This document shows, in pieces, positions 9,771-17,659 of a DNA stretch of 64,000 nt (the stretch's first letter is position 1; each line of letters opens with the position of its first letter). The DNA is taken from NCBI GenBank assembly GCA_946221495.1, contig CAMIFA010000003.1, positions 17,980-81,979 of the forward strand, written 5' to 3'. The notes under the pieces were generated by a model that worked only from the letters and a program-made list of their open reading frames with translations, made no database searches and had not been told where the DNA came from. Origin of the DNA: an uncultured cyanobacterium. Lineage in GTDB: Bacteria > Cyanobacteriota > Cyanobacteriia > Cyanobacteriales > Chroococcidiopsidaceae. The position numbers and the translations under genes are program-made.

Positions 9771-10379
9771 ATGATTCCTATCGTTATCGAACAATCTGGT
9801 CGGGGCGAACGTGCCTTTGATATCTATTCCCGACTACTGCGGGAGCGCATCATCTTTTTAGGGCAACAAATTGATTCCAACCTAGCTAACTTAATCGTTG
9901 CTCAGCTTTTATTCTTAGATGCTGAAGACGCAGAAAAAGACATTTACCTATATATCAACTCTCCGGGTGGTTCTGTGACAGCAGGAATGGGCATTTTTGA
10001 CACTATGAAGCATATTCGCCCAGATGTCTGCACCATTTGTACAGGGCTAGCGGCAAGTATGGGTGCTTTTTTATTAAGTGCTGGCGCTCAAGGCAAGCGT
10101 ATGAGTTTACCCCACTCGCGCATCATGATCCACCAACCACTAGGAGGAGCGCAGGGACAAGCAACAGACATTGAAATCCAGGCAAAGGAGATTCTGTACC
10201 ACAAGAGCCGTCTCAACCAGTATTTGGCAGAACATACTGGTCAGCCCTTGGAGCGCATTGCAGAAGACACTGAGCGGGATTTCTTCATGTCGCCCGATGA
10301 AGCCAAGGACTATGGTCTGATTGACCAAGTAATCGACCGTCGCCCCACTAGCAGCCGACCTTTGGCGGTTGTTAGCTGA
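9771..10379 (+). CDS. clpP: ATP-dependent Clp protease proteolytic subunit ClpP
   Basis: This is the serine peptidase subunit that forms heptameric rings and degrades proteins fed by ClpC or ClpX. The catalytic triad is complete: Ser96 in GLAASMGAF, His121 in IMIHQPLGG and Asp170 in ERDFFM. The substrate-binding strand reads YINSPGGSVTAG. The 202 residues fit. Because the triad is intact this is ClpP and not the inactive paralogue ClpR. No clpX or clpR lies next to it, which suits the single-gene clpP locus of cyanobacteria, but I cannot say which ClpP paralogue it is from sequence alone. Confidence 0.95.
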   Translation: MIPIVIEQSGRGERAFDIYSRLLRERIIFLGQQIDSNLANLIVAQLLFLDAEDAEKDIYLYINSPGGSVTAGMGIFDTMKHIRPDVCTICTGLAASMGAFLLSAGAQGKRMSLPHSRIMIHQPLGGAQGQATDIEIQAKEILYHKSRLNQYLAEHTGQPLERIAEDTERDFFMSPDEAKDYGLIDQVIDRRPTSSRPLAVVS

Positions 10380-10384
10380 GGAGT

Positions 10385-10460
10385 TAGGGGTCAGAGGTCA
10401 GGGGTCAAAATGTAGAACATTTCCTCCTGTCTTTTGTCCCCTTGTCTCCTTGTCCTCTCT
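10385..10460. repeat. Two short tandem-repeat tracts downstream of clpP
   Basis: The clpP downstream spacer holds degenerate GGGGTCA heptamers (10385-10408). A pyrimidine tract of the CCCCTTGT/CTCCTTGT octamer family follows (about 10433-10460). Both types recur elsewhere in the window. No hairpin terminator is evident between the convergent stops. Confidence 0.7.
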
Positions 10461-10468
10461 CCTGTCTT

Positions 10469-11344
10469 CTAGGGAGAAGGTAGAGATTCTAAGTAATGCA
10501 GAAATTCTAGCAGTTCTTGATCTGTGAGATGTTGACGTGATCGCTTGCCATAAGTTTTTTCTAAATATTTGCGTCCATCTTGGTTACTCCACTCTAGGCG
10601 CTTAAGTTCCACATTAGTACGAGCGATCGCATCAGATAAATCAATCGGTTCACTCGTTGCTACTGTAAAGTCGTCGCGGTGTTCATGGCTTTGGGAAACC
10701 CGCTTTGCGCCGACTTCTTTTGTCTGCGCTAGTGAAACACTAGCAGTAGCATCTGCTGAATTATAACTGCGTGGCACTAATGGGGTCACATTACTAAAAG
10801 AAATTGCGGATTTATCACTGCTAGTTGGAATTTCTGATGTTGTCTCAAAGTCAAAAGCAAGCTCCGCAGGTTCTAAGTCTAGGGAAGTAGTAGCGAAATC
10901 GTTCAGTGCTAAGTCTTGGGAATCGCGATCATTTGCTGCATCCGAGGAAGCTACTGGATCAGGCGTTGCTGAAACAAATACATCCAGAGTATTCAACGCA
11001 GTTGTAACAGTTTGGTTATCTGTTTGAGTAATAAAGTCGTCGCGGTGCTCACGGCTTTGCGAAAGCCGCTTTGCGCCGACTTCTTCTGTTGGGATTAGAT
11101 CGCCAGCAATTTCCGTTGTAGCTGCTGGGGGTGTTGATACTTGGTCACTTACTAGAACTGCTAAGGCTCGTTCTCTAGCTCTATCTTCTGCTAACTCCAG
11201 TGTTTCGGCAGCTGCCATACCTGTAGCGCGGTTTATCCCTTCGACTTGCGCGGAAACGCGAACAATAAATTTTCCTTGATAAATAGTCAGTAACTCAGAA
11301 ATAAGACTACCTGTAGGATAGTGAGTTTGGAATTGAGCTAACAT
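10469..11344 (-). CDS. Hypothetical protein carrying two in-frame copies of a palindromic repeat
   Basis: From the ATG at 11344 the product is 291 residues; an upstream TTG (11359) would add five. The N-terminal 65 residues (LISELLTIYQGKFIVRVSAQ, then helical AAETLELAEDRARERALA) look like a small folded domain. The C-terminus, rich in Trp, Lys and Tyr (WSNQDGRKYLEKTYGKR), looks like a second. The two are joined by a long Ser/Thr/Asp-rich linker. Within the linker the 17-residue sequence EVGAKR(L/V)SQS(R/H)EHRDDF occurs twice, encoded by a 53-bp DNA repeat. I recognise a generic cyanobacterial conserved protein but no function. It converges on clpP. Confidence 0.7.
   Translation of the reverse strand: MLAQFQTHYPTGSLISELLTIYQGKFIVRVSAQVEGINRATGMAAAETLELAEDRARERALAVLVSDQVSTPPAATTEIAGDLIPTEEVGAKRLSQSREHRDDFITQTDNQTVTTALNTLDVFVSATPDPVASSDAANDRDSQDLALNDFATTSLDLEPAELAFDFETTSEIPTSSDKSAISFSNVTPLVPRSYNSADATASVSLAQTKEVGAKRVSQSHEHRDDFTVATSEPIDLSDAIARTNVELKRLEWSNQDGRKYLEKTYGKRSRQHLTDQELLEFLHYLESLPSP
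10667..10719. repeat. 53-bp palindromic element, copy 1 (inside a CDS)
   Basis: The element starts with AAAGTCGTCGCGGTG and ends with CTTTGCGCCGACTTCTT, so its ends are inverted repeats (AAGTCG-N-CGC). It matches copy 2 at 49 of 53 positions. The internal part contains GGGAAACCC. It is translated in the same frame as copy 2. Confidence 0.85.
11033..11085. repeat. 53-bp palindromic element, copy 2 (inside a CDS)
   Basis: This has the same ends as copy 1. The centre here is the perfect hairpin CGGCTTT-GCG-AAAGCCG. It lies 366 bases from copy 1, a multiple of three, and is read in the same frame. Confidence 0.85.
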
Positions 11345-11527
11345 AAAATACGTCCACAACTTTAATAAACAAGAAATTAGGGGTTAAGAGGTTATTGAAA
11401 CAGAGGTTCTGCGTGCCGCAGCCCACACTATTTAATATCCTAAGTTCTTCAACTGATTATAAAAAGCAGTTTTCTTCAGTACGCTTGTTACTTAGAATAG
11501 TAATTAATGACGGTTAACCTTCATGAA

Positions 11528-11639
11528 GTCAGAGGACAGCGCCCCGTCGTTGCACGGTGAGACAGTTGCGGTGGGCGGGTTCCCCGACATAAGCAAACTG
11601 TCGAACCCGAAGGGTGGGGTCTCTCTGACAAATCTGGCT
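11528..11639. repeat. Palindromic intergenic element, about 112 bp
   Basis: The ends are inverted repeats (GTCAGAG at 11528 and CTCTGAC at 11633-11639). Nested inside are GACAGTT / AACTGTC and CGGGTTC / GAACCCG arms, so the whole unit can fold into a long hairpin. It resembles the non-autonomous palindromic repeats common in cyanobacterial spacers. I cannot name its family. Confidence 0.7.
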
Positions 11640-12199
11640 CGCTGCTGACCTAAGTGTTCCGATTCCTACAAATGGGCGGTTAGGTTTAGTGGTATTTCAA
11701 GCAAACAATCAGAGTCTTAAGGCGTAACAGTTGCTTCAATGCAGACAATTAAAAACTTTTAATCTCGCTTATAATACTACTTGCTATTGGTTCTTCAGAT
11801 ATCTATAAGCTAGGTAGAGTTTTTAAATTGAAAGCATTGCTCAAATTGTGGTTCCTGCCAGTCTGAGCGCGAACTTACCCCCCGTTAAGAGCGGATTTAA
11901 AATCCGAGAGCCTGCGGGGGGCGAAGCCCTTACCCGCTCCCAAGGGTTATTATGTCAGTTGGGTGAGTTGATGTCGCTAACGGTTCCGTAGACACTGAAT
12001 AAAGCTGGAATAAACCACACAAGCAGTTGGGCGGAGTAGTGAAGGAAAAATCCCCAAGAACCGCATAAGCGCGGTTATTAGTGTAGAGGGCGTATTTTCC
12101 CCAAGGCACATCGCCACACTGGAAAAAGCACTCTCAAGCTTTCCGCCAAACTCTATGAGAGTTATAACGGTAATCAAGCGGTAGAAGGGGAGTTAGGAC

Positions 12200-12289
12200 A
12201 AGCAAGCGGCAGGAAAATAAAACACCGTTTTTTGCTTTTTGTAAGTTTTAGCTAACTACAAACTTACAAAAAATCAACACCGCTTGCTT
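12200..12289. repeat. Nested inverted repeat 80 bases before the RNB gene
   Basis: The outer arms are AAGCAAGCGG (12200-12209) and CCGCTTGCTT (12280-12289). The inner arms are the perfect 13-base TTTTTGTAAGTTT (12236-12248) and AAACTTACAAAAA (12260-12272) around an 11-base loop. The inner stem followed by no T-run does not look like a normal terminator. It lies in the probable 5' leader of the RNB gene. Confidence 0.75.
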
Positions 12290-12367
12290 CTAAAGTACGG
12301 AAAGCGCTACACAGCTTACCTCGCTTCACAACAAGGATGATTTTCTGACCGGAGGTCGGTTGGCTAC

Positions 12368-14680
12368 ATGGAATTTTCAATCGCTACACTGCTTGCTAAT
12401 TTTACGAATGATAAATTAGTTGCTGCTAAGGTACTAGAAAAAAAACTGGATTGTCAGGATGAACCTTGTCTGCAAAAACTACACATTGCCCTAGATATAC
12501 TTGAGAAAGTTGGCATTTTAGTTAAAGATCGCGGCAAGTATCGTCGAGTCCCAGAAGAAGATGTGATCGAAGCAAAACTAAGGTGTTCTAGTAAAGGCTT
12601 TTGCTTTGCAATTCAAGAAGAAGAAGGATCAGAGGATATCTACATTCGGGAAAGCCATTTGAGTACCGCTTGGAATGGCGATCGCGTTTTAGTAAAAACA
12701 ACAAAAGAAGGCAGCCGCCGCCGCAGTCCTGAAGGAGAGGTGCGGCTAATTCTAGAACGCTCAAATCAAAGTTTACTCGCCCGTCTCAAGCAAAATAGCA
12801 AGAGCTTTCGAGCTGTTCCCTTAGACGATCGGTTGCTGTTTGAAATTGAATTGCAGAACGAACAAAACTTAGCTGAGGCAATTGATCACCTTGTCCACGT
12901 AGAAATTTTGCGCTACCCGTTAGGACAATCACCACCTTTAGGTAGAGTAGTCCAAATTTTGGGCAGTGATGCGGAAGCCGCTAGCGATGTTGACCTTGTT
13001 TGTTGTAAGCACGACTTGTCACGTAACTTTAGTGCAAATGTACTAGAAGCAGCATCCGGGTTACCCAGCCAATTAACTAAAACAGAACTGAAAAAGCGCT
13101 TGGATCTGCGATCGCTGCTTACTCTTACCTACAAAGGCATTGCAGACAACATCGCCTCCCATTCAATTGTCGAAAATGCCTTCACCTTAGAAAAAACTGC
13201 CGACGGACATTGGCAGCTGGGCGTTCATATGCCTGATGTTGCTTACCACATTCCCCCAGACTCAATTCTTGATCGGGAAAGCCGCAAGCGCGGCAGCTGC
13301 GTTTATCTGGGAGAAACAGTGCTACCTATGTTGCCAGAGGCTGTAGAGCAAAGTTGCTCGTTGTTACAAGGATGCGATCGCCTGACAATTTCAGTATTAC
13401 TGACTCTCGATCCCGCCACTGGTCAATTAGTCGAGTTCGAGATTCAACCAAGCGTGATCTGCGTTGACCATGAACTAAGTCAACAAGAAGTAGAAGCGAT
13501 CTTAAGTAATCAGCTAGAAAATAGAGAAGAACTCGCCACTGTAGCTGAAAAGTTACAGCAACTAGCAGCCTTGAGCCAAGGAGTCAGAGAACAAAGTCAA
13601 CAAAGAGGCAGCTTTGAACTGAAACTACCTCTTCGTCAGTACCCTTATGGCGATGAGGGAGTGCTAGGGGCAATTGTAGTTACTGATTCCCAAGCACAAT
13701 TACTATTGACTCAGTTGGTAATTCTGGCAAATCAAGTAATCGCCAACCACTTGCAAGTGTTGGGAGTTCCAGCAATTTATCGCACTCAACTAACTCCGGA
13801 ACTGGAGGAAGTCCAGGAGATGATGAAATTAGCAAGCAATTTGGGAGTAGAACTGCGGCTAGATGAAGAAAAAATCACACCTAATGACTTCCAGCGCTTT
13901 ACACAACAGTTTGCCACCTCGCCCTCGGAACAAGTCTTAACTTACTTATTACAAGGAACGCTGAAAAACGCTGTTTACAGCGCCAAGGCGGGGTTTCACT
14001 TTGGTCTAGCTTTACAAAATTATACTCGCGCTAATTCGCCGTTGCGGCGTTATCCAGATTTACTAGTGCAACGAGTATTACAGATTCTATTTGAACAAGG
14101 ACGCGATCGCCGTACCACAAGAGCAAAAGAGCGCGTTAACCTGCGCCATAGCTCCGCTCACGGTGAAGTTACTTGGAATGTCTTACCCCCAGAAATCCAT
14201 CAAGAGTTGGAAACTGAATTAGCTAAAATGATTCTCCAACTCAATGAGCGGGAAAAAGAAGTGCAGGATGCTGAAGATGACTTGGTAGGGCTGCAAAAAG
14301 CTCAACTAATGAAACAGCGCACAGGCGAAGTATTCCAAGGATTAATAACAGGCGTACAGTCTTACGGGTTCTTCGTCGAAATTGAAGTCCAAGCTGACAA
14401 CGGCAGGCTGCTAAGGGTAGAAGGGCTAGTTCATGTCAGTTCGCTCAAAGACGATTGGTATGAATATCGGGCGCGGCAACAAGCGCTGTTTGGACGCAAA
14501 AACCGTGCTTCCTATCGTTTAGGCGATCGCGTAGCTGTTAAGGTGAAAAGTGTTGATTACTACCGTCAGCAAATTGACCTGGTAACTGTTAATGGTGAAT
14601 CAACTGAGGGCGAAGACATAGAAGTCAATGAGGAAGACTTAATGTTAGACGAGCCGGAGTCTTATGCTGATGATGAATGA
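12368..14680 (+). CDS. RNase II/R family (RNB domain) protein with degenerate catalytic motif; Zam-like
   Basis: The protein has 770 residues: an N-terminal helical/cold-shock-like region (1-200), an RNB domain (about 240-620) and a C-terminal S1 domain (about 655-745). The S1 domain begins GEVFQGLITGVQSYGFFVE. The RNB domain keeps ADGHWQLGVHMPDVAYHI and SPLRRYPDLLVQR. The segment that should carry the four metal-binding aspartates (TID...EDMDDA in E. coli RNase II) reads TYKGIADNIASHSIVENAF (254-272) here, with none of them in place. Cyanobacteria have two RNB proteins, a true RNase R/II and Zam, first described for acetazolamide resistance in Synechocystis. I infer this is the Zam-type paralogue and that it may bind RNA without cutting it. 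Confidence 0.8.
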   Translation: MEFSIATLLANFTNDKLVAAKVLEKKLDCQDEPCLQKLHIALDILEKVGILVKDRGKYRRVPEEDVIEAKLRCSSKGFCFAIQEEEGSEDIYIRESHLSTAWNGDRVLVKTTKEGSRRRSPEGEVRLILERSNQSLLARLKQNSKSFRAVPLDDRLLFEIELQNEQNLAEAIDHLVHVEILRYPLGQSPPLGRVVQILGSDAEAASDVDLVCCKHDLSRNFSANVLEAASGLPSQLTKTELKKRLDLRSLLTLTYKGIADNIASHSIVENAFTLEKTADGHWQLGVHMPDVAYHIPPDSILDRESRKRGSCVYLGETVLPMLPEAVEQSCSLLQGCDRLTISVLLTLDPATGQLVEFEIQPSVICVDHELSQQEVEAILSNQLENREELATVAEKLQQLAALSQGVREQSQQRGSFELKLPLRQYPYGDEGVLGAIVVTDSQAQLLLTQLVILANQVIANHLQVLGVPAIYRTQLTPELEEVQEMMKLASNLGVELRLDEEKITPNDFQRFTQQFATSPSEQVLTYLLQGTLKNAVYSAKAGFHFGLALQNYTRANSPLRRYPDLLVQRVLQILFEQGRDRRTTRAKERVNLRHSSAHGEVTWNVLPPEIHQELETELAKMILQLNEREKEVQDAEDDLVGLQKAQLMKQRTGEVFQGLITGVQSYGFFVEIEVQADNGRLLRVEGLVHVSSLKDDWYEYRARQQALFGRKNRASYRLGDRVAVKVKSVDYYRQQIDLVTVNGESTEGEDIEVNEEDLMLDEPESYADDE

Positions 14681-14700
14681 AGGAGAAATTTGAGGAAGAG

Positions 14701-14796
14701 ACAAGGGGACAAGGGGACAAGGGGACAAGGGGACAAGGGGACAAGGAGACAAGGAGACAAGGAGACAAGGAGACAAGGGGACAAGGAGACAAGGGG
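14701..14796. repeat. Octamer tandem repeat (ACAAGGGG / ACAAGGAG), 12 units
   Basis: Twelve exact-length units run without spacers: five ACAAGGGG, four ACAAGGAG, then alternating units. They fill most of the space between the RNB gene and ubiX. All variation is at one position (G or A). The tract is open in several frames, which creates spurious reading frames on both strands. Confidence 0.97.
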
Positions 14797-14855
14797 ACAA
14801 TTAAATATATTCTTCTCAGTTCCCCCAGTTCCCCCAGCCTCCCCATAGAATTTAA

Positions 14856-15473
14856 ATGCACAAAAGCTTACCACTGATCTTGGGCGTTTCTGGAGCATCA
14901 GGTCTGATCTATGCTGTACGCGCCCTAAAATTTTTACTAGAAGCTCATTATGCAGTTGAACTAGTTGCTTCCAAATCAACGTACATGGTTTGGCAATCCG
15001 AGCAGAATCTAAGGATGCCTGTAGAGCCAGTTCAACAAGAGCAATTCTGGCGACAGCAAGCTGGAGTTGAAACTAAGGGTAAACTATGTTGTCATCCTTG
15101 GGGCGATGTGGGAGCGAATATCGCTAGTGGTTCGTTCCGTACTTTAGGAATGGTTGTAATTCCGTGCAGTATGAGTACCGTAGCAAAGCTTGCTGCTGGA
15201 CTAAGTTCCGATTTATTAGAGCGTGCGGCTGATGTGCAATTAAAGGAGGGGCGGAAACTAATTGTCGTACCTCGTGAAACTCCCTTTAGCCTGATTCATC
15301 TGCGTAATTTAACCGCTTTGGCAGAAGCGGGAGCGAGAATTGTCCCAGCTATTCCGGCTTGGTATCATAACCCCCAAACAATAGAAGATTTGGTAGATTT
15401 TGTAGTAGCCCGCACTTTCGATCAGTTAGACATTGACTGTATCCCGATCAAACGGTGGCAAGGTCGCGGTTAA
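14856..15473 (+). CDS. ubiX: Flavin prenyltransferase UbiX
   Basis: UbiX joins dimethylallyl phosphate to FMN to make the prenylated flavin used by UbiD-type decarboxylases. The Rossmann-like start LILGVSGASGLIYAVRAL carries the family GxSGA motif. VIPCSMSTVAKLAAG and the Arg/Glu motif VPRETPFSLIHLRNL are typical and contact FMN and phosphate in the family. The length of 205 residues is normal. No ubiD is nearby. It may serve quinone synthesis. The start is the ATG at 14856, downstream of the octamer repeat, with no clear Shine-Dalgarno sequence. Confidence 0.93.
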   Translation: MHKSLPLILGVSGASGLIYAVRALKFLLEAHYAVELVASKSTYMVWQSEQNLRMPVEPVQQEQFWRQQAGVETKGKLCCHPWGDVGANIASGSFRTLGMVVIPCSMSTVAKLAAGLSSDLLERAADVQLKEGRKLIVVPRETPFSLIHLRNLTALAEAGARIVPAIPAWYHNPQTIEDLVDFVVARTFDQLDIDCIPIKRWQGRG

Positions 15474-15540
15474 CGGCAAAATAGAAAGAGAGCTTTCTTG
15501 TGTTCCCTCTGCTCCCCCTGCTCTCTTATCCCCATCAACT

Positions 15541-16287
15541 ATGCCTGTAATTCGACTAATTCTGTTACTGGTGGTACTGGGAGGACTAACTTTGTTGTTA
15601 CTACAAAATTGGTCACCAGTTCTACCTCTAGTATTTTTAGGTTGGCAAACTCAGGCGCTACCGTTAGCAGCATGGATTTTATTGAGCATAGCTGCTGGAG
15701 CAACTACGTCTTTATTGATCTCTAGCTTATTTAAAGTGGCGAATTTGTTTTCGCGATCGCCTGCTAGAAAAAGCAAAAAAGTTGTAGCTTCGCCGCCGCC
15801 TCGTACCACCACTCAACGCCGCGAACCAAAATATACTCCTCCCCCTGCTAGTCCCACACCATCGTATACTGGCTCAACTCCTGATAATGCTGCTGATGAT
15901 TGGGATAGTAATCCAACTGCTAATGACGATGACTGGGATTTTGAGGAAGACACTAATAAAACCCAGGCTAATGCAGATGAAGTTAGAAATTCGAGAGTAG
16001 ACAATGCTAGCAATCAACCGCGAGATGTTGGCTCTAGATCCTATGAAGTCAGCAATCAACCTAAAAGCGGCGAACGCACAGGATCTGTTTATTCTTACAA
16101 TTACCGCGATGCTAGTAATTCTGGTGTAGGCAAAACTGAGTCAGTATACGATGCAGATTATCGTGTGATTACGCCGCCCTACCGTGAGCCAGAGGCGGTT
16201 GCAGACGATGATGATGATGATGACTGGGGATTTGAGGATGATGATGACTTTAAAGAAGGCGATCGCACTGATCCTAAATGGCAATAG
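15541..16287 (+). CDS. LapA-domain-like membrane protein with acidic tail
   Basis: I take the ATG at 15541 (248 residues) because a longer frame from 15433 would overlap ubiX and adds no conserved sequence. Two membrane helices (about 4-22 and 38-62) with LLLQNWSPVLPLVFLGWQTQ between them match the lipopolysaccharide-assembly LapA-like fold. A long hydrophilic region follows, with Asp/Trp patches DDWD and a C-terminal acidic run (DDDDDDDWGFEDDDDF). Function in cyanobacteria is unknown. The acidic tail suggests a cytosolic interaction segment. It lies 67 bases after ubiX and may be co-transcribed with it. Confidence 0.75.
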   Translation: MPVIRLILLLVVLGGLTLLLLQNWSPVLPLVFLGWQTQALPLAAWILLSIAAGATTSLLISSLFKVANLFSRSPARKSKKVVASPPPRTTTQRREPKYTPPPASPTPSYTGSTPDNAADDWDSNPTANDDDWDFEEDTNKTQANADEVRNSRVDNASNQPRDVGSRSYEVSNQPKSGERTGSVYSYNYRDASNSGVGKTESVYDADYRVITPPYREPEAVADDDDDDDWGFEDDDDFKEGDRTDPKWQ

Positions 16288-16365
16288 CTAGATTCCACGC
16301 CTTCAGATTCAGGAACTAGTTAGGTAGTGGCACGGAAATTGAGGACAATCAAATAAACACATCGC

Positions 16366-16566
16366 TCAACAGCTATGTGTTTGTAATTGCTCACGCGACT
16401 CTTGCTTGACTTGACCCATCATAGCGGCTTCCTGCAAACTCATGAAAGCCTTAAGGTCTTCCAACTCATAGCGATTTGTCAGCAAAATCCGCAGTTGATC
16501 TTCTGCTTCGAGCGTTAGATAGCCAGTTTTCAAAGCTTTTTGTACAAGGTCACGAATCAGAGCCAT
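16366..16566 (-). CDS. Small cyanobacterial protein, matches the N-terminus of the ComFB protein
   Basis: From the ATG at 16566 the product is 66 residues; a longer frame to 16590 adds eight unlikely residues. It is all helical: ALIRDLVQKALKTGYLTLEA, then LRILLTNRYELEDLKAFM, then a short tail. The pattern (I..LV..AL..G.LT...E, then ...M.L..A...G.V) is also seen in the first 55 residues of the ComFB protein at 55887. It could therefore be a free-standing version of that domain. Function unknown. Confidence 0.65.
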   Translation of the reverse strand: MALIRDLVQKALKTGYLTLEAEDQLRILLTNRYELEDLKAFMSLQEAAMMGQVKQESREQLQTHSC

Positions 16567-16787
16567 GCTTGGAAACCTCAGACACAACACCTGGATAGTA
16601 AATTGATTCAGTTAATAACTAACTGAGATGAATTATTGAGCAAATAGCAGCAGACAACAAAAGCAGTAAATTAAGTTCTGCTTTTAAATACATTGTGACG
16701 TTGCTTGATTTCGTAAAGTTTCAGTAAAGTTTAAATTAAATTTAAGTAAGCTAACAAAAATTTTGAATTGAGTAAGTGTTGAGATAA

Positions 16788-17339
16788 ATGAATAGTTTAT
16801 TAAAAGGAGTCAGCCTCTACTTAGTTGGCATGATGGGGGCGGGAAAGACAACTGTAGGACATGAACTTGCAACTGCGTTGGGTTATTCGTTTATAGATAC
16901 AGATGCAGTAATTTCACAACTCACAGGTCAATCTATTACGCAATTGTTCGCAAGTGTAGGCGAGGATCAGTTTAGGCAGATAGAAAGCCAGGTATTAGCA
17001 AAAGTTTCTGCTTATACAAATTTAGCGATCGCTACTGGCGGCGGTATTGTCCTCAGTCGGAAAAACTGGAGTTATTTACATCACGGTTTAGTTGTGTGGT
17101 TAGATGTCCCAGTTGAAATACTTTATGCCCGTTTAGCTCAAGATACTACCAGACCTTTGTTACAAGATGTCGATTTGCTAGAAAAACTGCGATCGCTGCT
17201 TCAACAACGCCAACCACTCTACAAGCAAGCAGACTTACAAATCACAGTCAGCAAGGAAGAAACGCCACAACAACTGGCACTCCGAGTGCTAGATGAAATT
17301 CCCCACATCCTTAAAGTAGATAACTTCTCGTCTAACTAA
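16788..17339 (+). CDS. aroK: Shikimate kinase AroK
   Basis: This enzyme phosphorylates shikimate at the 3-hydroxyl with ATP, the fifth step of the chorismate pathway. The P-loop is GMMGAGKTTVG (about 14-24). The shikimate-binding residues lie in FIDTDAVI, QFRQIE and ATGGGIVL. The lid region includes DTTRPLL. The 183 residues are normal for the family. It stands alone on its strand, with about 320 bases before argB. Confidence 0.95.
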   Translation: MNSLLKGVSLYLVGMMGAGKTTVGHELATALGYSFIDTDAVISQLTGQSITQLFASVGEDQFRQIESQVLAKVSAYTNLAIATGGGIVLSRKNWSYLHHGLVVWLDVPVEILYARLAQDTTRPLLQDVDLLEKLRSLLQQRQPLYKQADLQITVSKEETPQQLALRVLDEIPHILKVDNFSSN

Positions 17340-17659
17340 TGCAGCGTGGCTTGCAAGAAGCACCAGAAAATGAAATGTAGCAGTTAGTTGTGCTGGATAT
17401 GCTACAAAAGCCTAGAAATAGCTTAAACGAACCGCCAAGTCGCCTCAGCCGCAGGCGAAGCCCGCTAGGGCGTTAGAGCGCAAAGAAAAAGAAAGAGAGG
17501 ATTTTACAATCATTTAGGACTGCTATAGCTTGCCTAAAAATCTGACTTACATAGCAGCAAATTAACTTTAAATCTGTTCTTTTAGAGATTGTTAAGAACT
17601 CAAAACTCCTTTAAACTTCTCTAGACTCTATCTTGTTGCGTCTCAAAAAAAAGCTGCTC
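17340..17659. other. Spacer between aroK and argB holding a small repeat
   Basis: This 320-base spacer has no gene that I can see. A GC-rich element at about 17429-17490 stands out from its AT-rich surroundings. The argB promoter probably lies in the last 150 bases, but no clear promoter motif can be read. Confidence 0.5.
17429..17490. repeat. Dispersed GC-rich repeat (family also at 63319)
   Basis: The core TCAGCCGCAGGCGAAG followed by GGGCGTTAGAGCGCAAAG matches the element inside the DUF429 remnant near 63319-63390 (TCAGCCGAAGGCGAAG ... TTAGGACGCAAAG). It is a small non-coding repeat of the kind spread through cyanobacterial genomes. The exact ends are uncertain. Confidence 0.65.

Larger units (their letters stand above)
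11360..12367. other. 1-kb gene-free region rich in inverted repeats, upstream of the RNB gene
   Basis: No convincing reading frame covers this kilobase. A 66-codon frame on the minus strand (11977-12177) lacks coding character. The region holds a palindromic element at 11528-11639 and a hairpin whose arms are CCCCCC (11878-11883) and GGGGGG (11916-11921) enclosing CGGATTT-A-AAATCCG. It also holds a nested inverted repeat at 12200-12289. I compared it by eye with rnpB, tmRNA, SRP RNA, 6S RNA and group I and II introns and found no match. It could encode a structured RNA or be a graveyard of small repeats. Confidence 0.5.

Noticed and set aside
11888..11910. tRNA-Leu-like anticodon arm around CGGATTTAAAATCCG
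   Set aside because: The loop resembles a UAA anticodon, but there is no acceptor stem, D arm or T arm around it.
11977..12177. 66-codon frame on the minus strand
   Set aside because: No ribosome site, no family resemblance and no coding character; it lies in a repeat-rich region.
11360..12367. Possible rnpB, tmRNA, SRP RNA, 6S RNA or group I/II intron
   Set aside because: None of the conserved cores of these RNAs (for example the RNase P P4 strand or a group II domain V hairpin) is visible by eye; a covariance search would decide.
14701..14796. CRISPR array
   Set aside because: The units are eight bases long and touch each other, with no spacers, and no cas gene is nearby.
14625..14979. 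Overlapping frames on both strands across the octamer repeat
   Set aside because: They are open only because an 8-base repeat lacks stops in several frames; the sequence is low-complexity and overlaps the real genes.
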